Shown: one piece after another, positions 1 through 5,048 of the stretch
How the letters are laid out: the number at the start of each line of letters is the position of its first letter
Position numbering within the stretch: position 1 is the first letter of the stretch
Assembly: GCA_943323705.2 (NCBI GenBank)
Contig: CALPIT020000184.1
Coordinates: 1-5,048 of the forward strand
Reading direction: 5' to 3'
Length of the DNA stretch: 5,048 bases
Origin: Streptomyces griseus
GTDB taxonomy: Bacteria > Bacteroidota > Bacteroidia > Chitinophagales > Chitinophagaceae
Notes under the pieces: model-generated
Databases searched by the model: none
Seen by the model: only the letters and a program-made list of their open reading frames with translations
Told to the model about the DNA's origin: nothing
Translations under genes and position numbers: made by a program

Positions 1-528
1 AAAAAGTTGAAGGGCGTATTGGCATAAAGTTTCCCATTCTTCTTTTGTGGCTAAACCATTGGCAATAATTTCTTCGCCTGAAATATCTTCATCATGTCCT
101 TCTGAAGCTTTTGTGGAAGGAGTGATAATCGGTGTTGGGAAAAAATCGTTTTCCTTCATTCCATCAGGCATTGCCGCGCCGCATAAAATTCTAAGGCCTG
201 AGTTGTAAGTTCTCCAAGCATGACCAGTAAGTGTTCCTCTGACCACCATTTCGATTTTGAAAGGTTCGCATTTGCGACCGATACTGACATTCGGAGCAGG
301 AGAGGTAAGTAGCCAATTGGGACAAATATCACTGCAGGCTTTCAGCATATGAGCGGCAATTTGATTGAGAACCTGTCCTTTGAATGGAATGGGATGTGGT
401 AATATGACATCAAAAGCGGAAATTCTATCGGAGGCAATCATCACCAGCCATTGGTCTTTTATCGTATAAACGTCTCTAACTTTTCCTTTATAATATTGGG
501 TTTGTTCGGGGAATTTAAAATCAGGCAT
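1..528 (-). CDS. purC: Phosphoribosylaminoimidazole-succinocarboxamide synthase (SAICAR synthetase), 5' part, cut by window edge
   Basis: This is the N-terminal 176 residues of PurC, the cytoplasmic enzyme of de novo purine synthesis that joins CAIR and aspartate, using ATP, to give SAICAR. Reading the minus strand gives an open frame from the ATG at 528 to the window edge. Family signatures are visible: YKGKVRDVY (residues 13-21, the glycine-rich ATP-binding start), SDRISAFD (33-40), EMVVRGTLTGHAW (93-105) and PIITPSTKASEGHDEDIS (133-150). The start is firm because an in-frame TAA lies four codons upstream (538-540) with no other start between. The frame reaches position 1 on a codon boundary without a stop; members of this family usually run to about 240-310 residues, so the C-terminal part lies outside. 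No strong Shine-Dalgarno precedes the ATG. It is divergent from the receptor gene and there is no sign of functional linkage. The identification is secure from motif order. Confidence 0.96.
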   Translation of the reverse strand, partial: MPDFKFPEQTQYYKGKVRDVYTIKDQWLVMIASDRISAFDVILPHPIPFKGQVLNQIAAHMLKACSDICPNWLLTSPAPNVSIGRKCEPFKIEMVVRGTLTGHAWRTYNSGLRILCGAAMPDGMKENDFFPTPIITPSTKASEGHDEDISGEEIIANGLATKEEWETLCQYALQLF

Positions 529-551
529 GATGTAAAGTTATGACACTGATT

Positions 552-569
552 GAATTGCAAGTTCAATTC
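552..569. repeat. Short inverted repeat in the divergent region
   Basis: GAATTG (552-557) and CAATTC (564-569) are perfect 6-bp inverted arms around a 6-bp centre. An overlapping alternative pairs TTGAA (550-554) with TTCAA (562-566). The site lies about 25 bp upstream of the purC start codon and could be an operator, but arms this short are not rare in AT-rich sequence. Confidence 0.25.
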
Positions 570-605
570 TTGTATTAAGATTTCAACACTTGTTTAAAAA
601 TTAAA

Positions 606-636
606 TTTCGGTAACAAAACTACATTTCTTATTTTG
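606..636 (+). promoter_or_regulatory. Candidate Bacteroidota-type promoter for the receptor operon
   Basis: TTTC at 606-609 and TTATTTTG at 629-636 are separated by 19 bp. This resembles the Bacteroidota primary-sigma consensus TTTG-N19-TAnnTTTG, with one mismatch in each box. Transcription would begin around 640-645 and leave a short A/C-rich leader of about 20-25 nt before the ATG at 666. In such AT-rich DNA this can arise by chance, so the call is tentative. Confidence 0.35.
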
Positions 637-665
637 CTAACATTAAAAACCCAAAACAACCAATT

Positions 666-3431
666 ATGAGAAAAGTCAAAAGCTTTTTGGTTACATTTTT
701 GCTGTCCAATATTTTTATTATTGGAGCGTATGCTCAAAATGTAACCATCAGCGGTAACGTTAAAAACAGCCAGTCTAAGGAAAATTTATCTGCTGTTTCA
801 GTTGCAATAAAAGGAGCCTCACAAGGCACTTTCAGCAGCGATAAAGGTTCTTTCAGTATCAGTGCAAAATCATTACCTGTAACCATTGTATTTTCATCAA
901 TTGGTTTTGAATCAAAAGAAATGGTAGTGTCTGATGCTTCTTCTAAACTTTCAGTAAGTTTAAATCCTTCAAGTACCTTAGGCCAGGAGATTGTGGTTTC
1001 CGCATCTCGTGTACCTGAGAAGATTTTGGAATCACCAGTATCTATTGAAAGAATTAGTGCTGCCAACATCAGAAATTCTGCTGGGGCTAATTATTATGAT
1101 ATCTTAAAGTCATTGAAAGGTGTTGATATCACAACTGCATCATTAACTTTTGCAACACCTACAACTCGTGGTTTTAACTCAAGTGGTAACACTCGTTTCA
1201 ATCAGTTGGTTGATGGTATGGATAACACGGCTCCAGGGTTAAATTTCTCTGTTGCTTCTATTATCGGTTTGAGTGAATTGGATATCGACAACATGGAATT
1301 ACTTTCAGGAGCATCTTCTGCTTTATATGGTTCAGGTGGTATGAACGGTACTTTGTTGTTGACCAGCAAAAATCCTTTCAAATATCAAGGATTTTCGGTT
1401 TTAGCAAAAGAAGGTGTAATGCATATTAATGGCGGCGAACAGGACCCATCTCCTTATCATAATTTCAGTTTCCGTTATGCTAAAAAAGTGAATGACAAAT
1501 TTGCATTTAAAATTAATGCTGAATATATATCTGCTCAAGATTGGTTGGGATATGATTACAGAAACTATGCAAGAGCAGCTACAGGAGGAAAAGTTATCGG
1601 CGGTACAAGAGCTTCTGATCCCAATTATGATGGTATCAATGTATATGGTGATGAAACCACTACAGATATCAGACAAATCATCAGAGCCGTTCCTTGGTTA
1701 CAGAATTTCCCAGTACCAACAACGCCAATTAATGTTTCTCGTACAGGATATACAGAAAGAGAAATCGTAAATCCTCAGACCATCAATTTTAAATTGAGTG
1801 GGTCTTTACATTACAAATTATCTGAAAAAACGGAAGCCGTTTTTGCAGGCTATTGGGGTTCTGGTAACACAACTTACACAGGTAGTGAAAGATATTCTTT
1901 ACAAAACTTCAAAATGGGACAATACAAATTGGAGTTGAATAATAAAGATTGGACTGTGAGAGCTTTCACCACTCAGGAAAATTCTGGTGATTCTTACAAC
2001 ACTACAGTAGCTACTCGTTTGTTTAACGAAAGCTGGAGCCCAAGCGTAACTTATGGCGCTAATGGTTCTCCAAATGGTGGTTGGTATTTTGATTACACAG
2101 GTAATTATGTGAATTCAAGATTAGGTGGCGCAAGTGAAGCCGATGCACATGCAGGAGCGAGAGAATATGCAGACAGATATCGTCCTGCTTATAACAGTGC
2201 TCAATTTAAAAAGTCATATGATTCTATTCGTGCTAAAACACTTGCAGAAGGTGGAGCTAGACTTTTAGATAAATCTGCTCTTTATATGGTTGATGGAAAT
2301 TATAACCTAACTAAACACACATCGAAAATTGCTGATGTAATTGTAGGGGGTTCTATGAAAATGTATATTTTAAATTCTGACGCAAATTTGTTCGCTGATG
2401 AGCCAGATTCTACAATGGATAGAAATTTTTTAAATGGGGCAATTTCGACTTATGAATTTGGTGCATTTGCTCAAGCAACAAGAAAAATAGGTAGCAGAGT
2501 GAAATTAGCAGTTTCAGGTAGATATGACAAAAACCAAAACTTCGCTGGTCGTTTTACGCCAAGAGCAACTGCTACATATAAATTGGCTGAGTTCAATCAT
2601 TTGAGAGTATCATATCAAACGGCTTATCGTTTCCCATCTAACCAACAACAATATATTGATTTGGCTATCGGAAGTAATGTTCGCTTGATAGGTGGAAATG
2701 AATTATTTGCCAGCAAATATAATTTCAATCAAAAATGGCTATATGATTTTGAAGCCTTAAGAGCAGGAAACACAACTAGAGTGACACCAGCTGAAATAAA
2801 ACCAGAATCCATTTCTTCATTTGAAGCTGGATACAAGGGCTTACTTTTTGATGGTAAATTATTGGTGGATGCATATGGATATTTTGGACAATATCAGAAT
2901 TTCATTGGTAGAAAAGTAGTAGTACAATCATTGACCGATACAACAGTTGTAGCAGGAGATACTTCAAAAGGATTTAGATATTCAATTCCCGTAAACTCTA
3001 CTGACAAAGTGAAAACATATGGTTTCGGTTTAAGCTTAGATTATCGTTTGCCAAGAAATTTTGGAATTGGGTTCAATCTGTCTTCAGATGTATTGAAAGA
3101 TGTTCCTGCAAATTTTGTAGCTTATTTCAATTCACCTAAATATAAAACCAACGTTTCATTTTCTAACTCAGGTTTTGGTCCGGGTAAGAAAATCGGATTT
3201 AATTTATCTTACAAATGGCAACAAGGCTTGTTGTATGAAGGAGATTTTGCAACAGGAAATATACCTGATGTGAATATTGTTGATATGCAAGTGAGTTACA
3301 AATTGCCAAAAACAAAATCAATATTGAAATTTGGTGCTAACAATCTTTTGAATTCTTATTATTACAATGCAATAGGAAACTCTCAGATTGGTGGTTTGTA
3401 TTATGTGAGCTTTGGATATAATGTTTATTAA
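666..3431 (+). CDS. TonB-dependent outer-membrane receptor with N-terminal carboxypeptidase-regulatory-like domain
   Basis: This 921-residue protein is a TonB-dependent receptor, a gated 22-strand outer-membrane barrel that imports a ligand using TonB-ExbBD energy. A signal peptide covers residues 1-23 with likely cleavage at AYA|Q. A CarboxypepD_reg-like beta domain follows (about 27-100, with SDKGSFSI and SSIGFESKE). A TonB-box-like stretch GQEIVVSA (106-113) leads into the plug (about 116-236), with TTRGF (166-170), LVDGMDN (181-187) and the plug-end motif SGASSALYGSGGMNGTLLLTSK (214-235). The rest (about 240-921) alternates aromatic and polar residues like barrel strands and ends in a tyrosine-rich strand (FGYNVY). 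The ATG at 666 is the first start after an in-frame TAA at 612. It is shorter than typical SusC proteins (about 1000 residues) and I saw no SusC-specific signature. It precedes a FAS1 lipoprotein by 46 bp with no terminator between, suggesting one transcript. The substrate cannot be told from the sequence; siderophore, vitamin, peptide or glycan are all open. Confidence 0.95.
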   Translation: MRKVKSFLVTFLLSNIFIIGAYAQNVTISGNVKNSQSKENLSAVSVAIKGASQGTFSSDKGSFSISAKSLPVTIVFSSIGFESKEMVVSDASSKLSVSLNPSSTLGQEIVVSASRVPEKILESPVSIERISAANIRNSAGANYYDILKSLKGVDITTASLTFATPTTRGFNSSGNTRFNQLVDGMDNTAPGLNFSVASIIGLSELDIDNMELLSGASSALYGSGGMNGTLLLTSKNPFKYQGFSVLAKEGVMHINGGEQDPSPYHNFSFRYAKKVNDKFAFKINAEYISAQDWLGYDYRNYARAATGGKVIGGTRASDPNYDGINVYGDETTTDIRQIIRAVPWLQNFPVPTTPINVSRTGYTEREIVNPQTINFKLSGSLHYKLSEKTEAVFAGYWGSGNTTYTGSERYSLQNFKMGQYKLELNNKDWTVRAFTTQENSGDSYNTTVATRLFNESWSPSVTYGANGSPNGGWYFDYTGNYVNSRLGGASEADAHAGAREYADRYRPAYNSAQFKKSYDSIRAKTLAEGGARLLDKSALYMVDGNYNLTKHTSKIADVIVGGSMKMYILNSDANLFADEPDSTMDRNFLNGAISTYEFGAFAQATRKIGSRVKLAVSGRYDKNQNFAGRFTPRATATYKLAEFNHLRVSYQTAYRFPSNQQQYIDLAIGSNVRLIGGNELFASKYNFNQKWLYDFEALRAGNTTRVTPAEIKPESISSFEAGYKGLLFDGKLLVDAYGYFGQYQNFIGRKVVVQSLTDTTVVAGDTSKGFRYSIPVNSTDKVKTYGFGLSLDYRLPRNFGIGFNLSSDVLKDVPANFVAYFNSPKYKTNVSFSNSGFGPGKKIGFNLSYKWQQGLLYEGDFATGNIPDVNIVDMQVSYKLPKTKSILKFGANNLLNSYYYNAIGNSQIGGLYYVSFGYNVY

Positions 3432-3477
3432 TATTCGAAAAGGGGAATTCAAAATTTAAAATTAAAAATTAAAAAAA
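3432..3477 (+). promoter_or_regulatory. A/T-rich translation leader between receptor and FAS1 lipoprotein
   Basis: The 46-bp gap has no terminator, which supports co-transcription. A Shine-Dalgarno-like AGGGGA (3441-3446) sits more than 30 bp before the ATG, too far for ordinary use. The 27 bases before the start are almost pure A/T, with three AAAATT-like steps and a run of A up to the ATG. A-rich leaders replacing a Shine-Dalgarno are common in Bacteroidota. An in-frame TAA at 3463-3465 rules out a longer reading frame. Confidence 0.5.
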
Positions 3478-4737
3478 ATGAAAAATAAAATAGTCAATAT
3501 CATTTTGTCGGCAGCAACAGTCATGTTGTTGATGACATCATGTAATAAAGAACTTGAGCAGTTCACTGATGGTGTTGTAACACCTGCAACAGGACCAACG
3601 TTGAATGAAGTTATGCAGGGTAATGCAGACGATAGTTTGTATTATAGAATGATTACTCGTGTCGGATTAAACAGCGTACTTGCAGATACAACTAAATTTC
3701 ATACTTTATTTGTAGCCAATAATAATGGAGTAAAGCTATTGTTATCGGGATTAGCTGCACAAGCGGGTATTACGCTTCCTGTAAATGCACCTAATTTTGT
3801 TTTCTCTGCGTTTATTTCTCAATTACCAGCTAATGTAATTGGCGGATTGGTTTCATATAACACCGTTCCTCAAAAGTTGATGGCAATGCAAATTGGTTCA
3901 TCATTTCCTAATTTTATTTATCCTACAATTCTTGACCCAAGTTTTGGAGATACTTTACCTCCTTTCAATCAACCAATTATAAGGATGTCTGTATATCCTT
4001 CAACGGCTAATGGGGCATGGTTAAATAATGTTCCTATTACAGGTGTTGATCAATTGGCTCGTAATGGAGTAATTCATCATGTGGCTACTTTGGCTATACC
4101 TGGTCAACGTTTTTTATGGGACAGAATTAGCGCAGATACAGAACTTACTTATTTAAAAGCAGCAGTAGAAAGAGCAGATAGTGGTGTCGCCGTTGGTTCA
4201 AGACTTCAGGATTATTTGAGCACTTTTGGTCCAGACTTTACTGTTTTTGCACCTGTAGATACTGCTTTTCAGAAAACGCTTACAGGGCTTATTGCACAAG
4301 GGTTAACTGCTCAGGGATATCCAATTCAAGTAGCGCTTCCCATTGCAACACAATTGGCTTCAACTCCAAATGTGTTTAATAATCCTTCTTTAGCAACAGC
4401 ATTATCACCAAAAAATGTAAAAGGCTTAGTAGTATATCATGTGTTGGGTAAGAGAGCATTTACCAATAATTTCCCAACGACAGAAAAAACAGTTTTGACA
4501 TTGTTGAATACAGACTCGGCATATTATTCACACCCAGGCTTGAAAATAAAATCAACTTTTACCGCGCCTAATCCATTTGTATCAGCTGCCACTGTAAAAG
4601 ATGTTTACAACAATTCACCGGCTGCAAATATCATTTTAAACGCTTCTCCATTAACACCTGATCCAATCGGCACCAGCGATCAGAACTTTGTAAATGGTGT
4701 TTTACATAAAATCGATAAAGTATTATTACCGCAATAA
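3478..4737 (+). CDS. Two-domain fasciclin (FAS1) lipoprotein
   Basis: This 419-residue protein is a predicted outer-membrane lipoprotein with two FAS1 (fasciclin, beta-Ig-H3) domains, a fold used in adhesion and ligand binding. The N-terminus is a lipoprotein signal peptide ending LMTSC with the acylated cysteine at 22. The following NKELE resembles the K-(D/E)2-type surface-export signal of Bacteroidota. FAS1 domain 1 spans about 41-209, with a degenerate H1 motif (FHTLFVANNNGVK, 74-86), LVSYNTV (124-130) in place of the usual YH motif, and H2 NGVIHHVATLAIP (196-208). Domain 2 spans about 211-419 with textbook H1 FTVFAPVDTAF (254-264), YH motif LVVYHVL (317-323) and H2 NGVLHKIDKVLLP (406-418). 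The ATG at 3478 is fixed by the signal peptide and an in-frame TAA 15 bp upstream. It lies 46 bp after the receptor gene and is followed by an intrinsic terminator, so it should be the last gene of a two-gene unit. The domains are secure; the ligand and role are unknown. Confidence 0.93.
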   Translation: MKNKIVNIILSAATVMLLMTSCNKELEQFTDGVVTPATGPTLNEVMQGNADDSLYYRMITRVGLNSVLADTTKFHTLFVANNNGVKLLLSGLAAQAGITLPVNAPNFVFSAFISQLPANVIGGLVSYNTVPQKLMAMQIGSSFPNFIYPTILDPSFGDTLPPFNQPIIRMSVYPSTANGAWLNNVPITGVDQLARNGVIHHVATLAIPGQRFLWDRISADTELTYLKAAVERADSGVAVGSRLQDYLSTFGPDFTVFAPVDTAFQKTLTGLIAQGLTAQGYPIQVALPIATQLASTPNVFNNPSLATALSPKNVKGLVVYHVLGKRAFTNNFPTTEKTVLTLLNTDSAYYSHPGLKIKSTFTAPNPFVSAATVKDVYNNSPAANIILNASPLTPDPIGTSDQNFVNGVLHKIDKVLLPQ

Positions 4738-4760
4738 AATCCAATTTATTTTTAGAAAAG

Positions 4761-4788
4761 AAAGCTCGTGGAAACACGGGCTTTTTTT
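4761..4788 (+). terminator. Intrinsic (rho-independent) terminator of the receptor-FAS1 operon
   Basis: AAAGCTCGTG (4761-4770) pairs with CACGGGCTTT (4775-4784) as a 10-bp stem containing one G-U pair, closed by a GAAA tetraloop (GNRA class). It runs into seven T residues (4782-4788). It begins 23 bp after the FAS1 stop codon. A upstream and T downstream could extend the stem, so it may work weakly in the other direction as well. Confidence 0.92.
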
Positions 4789-4831
4789 AGCCCCCTAAAT
4801 CCCCCGAAGTAGCCCCCTAAATCCCCCGAAG
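4788..4831. repeat. Exact tandem duplication of a 22-bp C-rich unit
   Basis: Two identical 22-bp units lie head to tail at 4788-4809 and 4810-4831. Each begins TAGCCCCCTAAAT and continues with a second C5 tract and GAAG. Only the second unit runs on into a G5 tract, so the first looks like a partial copy made by slippage or unequal exchange. On the minus strand the pair reads G5-N5-G5-N7-G5-N5-G5 (4791-4827). The array abuts the terminator's T-run. Confidence 0.9.
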
Positions 4832-4877
4832 GGGGACTAGTCATTTCGGAAATAAAAAAGCTTCGTCGTTCTTTGTG
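4810..4877. repeat. Composite intergenic repeat module, copy 1
   Basis: The module consists of two C5 tracts (4813-4817, 4823-4827), a hairpin TCCCCC-GAA-GGGGGA (4822-4836), a spacer, the near-perfect palindrome ATTTC-G-GAAAT (4843-4853), an A6 run, then CTTCGTCGTT and CTTTGTG (4861-4877). The same order of elements recurs at 4929-4997. Over the last 36 bases (4842-4877) the two copies differ at three positions plus one single-base insertion. It resembles C5/G5 palindromic repeats scattered through Bacteroidota intergenic regions; that resemblance is from memory and not a search. Confidence 0.8.
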
Positions 4878-4893
4878 CAGAGGGAAAATAAAT

Positions 4894-4925
4894 AATAAGA
4901 AAGTAAAAATATGGAATAAGAAAGT
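4894..4925. repeat. 11-bp direct repeat, 21-bp period, in the spacer between modules
   Basis: AATAAGAAAGT occurs at 4894-4904 and again at 4915-4925, a start-to-start distance of 21 bp, or about two helical turns. The surrounding purine-rich stretch (about 4878-4928) shows no open reading frame or hairpin. It may be a small local duplication. Confidence 0.55.
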
Positions 4926-4928
4926 GGC

Positions 4929-4997
4929 GGCCCCCTCAATCCCCCAAAGGGGGAAGTCTACATTTCAGAAATAAAAAAAGCTTTGTGGTTCTTTGTG
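4929..4997. repeat. Composite intergenic repeat module, copy 2
   Basis: This is the diverged second copy of the module at 4810-4877. It has C5 (4931-4935), TCAAT, a hairpin TCCCCC-AAA-GGGGGA (4940-4954), the palindrome ATTTC-A-GAAAT (4962-4972), an A7 run, and CTTTGTGGTT plus CTTTGTG (4981-4997). The hairpin arms are unchanged while the loop differs (AAA against GAA). The palindrome arms are also unchanged while only the central base differs. The copies are in the same orientation, with about 50 bp between them. Confidence 0.8.
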
Positions 4998-5031
4998 ACT
5001 TTGTGGCAAAAAACAATTCGTGTATTCGTGG
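4981..5031. repeat. Array of degenerate (C/A)TT(T/C)GTG heptamers
   Basis: Five heptamers of the form (C/A)TT(T/C)GTG occur at 4981-4987, 4991-4997, 4999-5005, 5016-5022 and 5024-5030. Most are followed by G or A, with spacings of 10, 8, 17 and 8 bp. Two related units (CTTCGTC, CTTTGTG) end module copy 1 at 4861-4877. I found no coding frame in the array. The array may continue beyond the window edge. Confidence 0.65.
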
Positions 5032-5048
5032 TTATCCCAACAAAACAC

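Larger units (their letters stand above)
529..665. promoter_or_regulatory. Divergent intergenic region between purC and the receptor gene
   Basis: This 137-bp AT-rich stretch separates the start codons of two divergent genes, so it should carry both promoters and any operators. On the plus strand a possible Bacteroidota-type promoter is visible at 606-636. A short inverted repeat lies at 552-569. I could not identify a convincing promoter for purC on the minus strand. No riboswitch-like structure was recognised. Confidence 0.6.

Noticed and set aside
734..1069. 111-codon open frame on the minus strand inside the receptor gene
   Set aside because: It lies wholly within the signal-peptide to plug region of a well-supported receptor, shows no recognisable domain, and is the complement shadow of that coding frame.
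1401..1770. Open frames on the minus strand (1401-1676) and in another plus frame (1492-1770) inside the receptor
   Set aside because: Both are embedded in the barrel coding region and have unusual compositions (Ile/Ser/Cys-rich and Gln/Met-rich) with no family features; they are frame shadows.
666..3431. Calling the receptor SusC/RagA
   Set aside because: The length (921 residues) and plug motifs suit a general TonB-dependent receptor, and the following gene is a FAS1 lipoprotein, not a SusD-type protein.
3441..3446. AGGGGA as the ribosome binding site of the FAS1 gene
   Set aside because: It is over 30 bp from the ATG at 3478, beyond the normal range, and no closer start codon in that frame exists because of the TAA at 3463.
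4822..4836. C5/G5 hairpin as a second intrinsic terminator
   Set aside because: The stem is strong but is not followed by a T-run on the plus strand. On the minus strand it is followed by ATTTA and more G5 tracts, so the REP-like interpretation fits better.
4788..4960. CRISPR array
   Set aside because: The 22-bp units are directly tandem with no spacers, and the third related copy is diverged. There are no regularly sized unique spacers and no cas genes in the window.
4878..5048. A further gene entering from the right edge on either strand
   Set aside because: The stretch is made of repeats, homopolymer runs and heptamers, and no frame with a plausible start or family motif was seen.

Overview
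The window looks like a chromosomal segment of an AT-rich member of the Bacteroidota, probably a Chitinophagaceae- or Sphingobacteriia-like organism. The evidence is a Bacteroidota-style TonB-dependent receptor with an N-terminal carboxypeptidase-regulatory-like domain, a lipoprotein with a Bacteroidota-type acidic export motif after its cysteine, A-rich translation leaders without a well-placed Shine-Dalgarno, and a C5/G5 palindromic intergenic repeat of a kind I recall from this phylum. The lineage is an inference; no rRNA or other marker is present.

Layout: positions 1-528 (minus strand) hold the first 176 codons of purC (SAICAR synthetase), whose 3' end lies outside the window. A 137-bp AT-rich divergent intergenic region (529-665) separates it from a plus-strand two-gene unit. 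The first gene (666-3431) is a 921-residue outer-membrane TonB-dependent receptor. After 46 bp of A/T-rich leader, the second gene (3478-4737) encodes a 419-residue lipoprotein with two fasciclin (FAS1) domains. A strong intrinsic terminator (4761-4788) ends this unit.

From 4788 to the window end there is no gene. The space is filled by a compact cluster of intergenic repeats: an exact 22-bp tandem duplication with four evenly spaced C5 tracts (a canonical G-quadruplex pattern on the minus strand), a C5/G5 hairpin, two diverged copies of a composite repeat module, an 11-bp direct repeat in the spacer between them, and a series of (C/A)TT(T/C)GTG heptamers at the edge.

Functionally, the receptor and the FAS1 lipoprotein are probably co-transcribed and may form an outer-membrane pair, with the lipoprotein in the genomic position a SusD protein holds beside SusC. 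No substrate can be assigned from the sequence. purC is a housekeeping purine-biosynthesis gene, divergently transcribed and probably unrelated in function.
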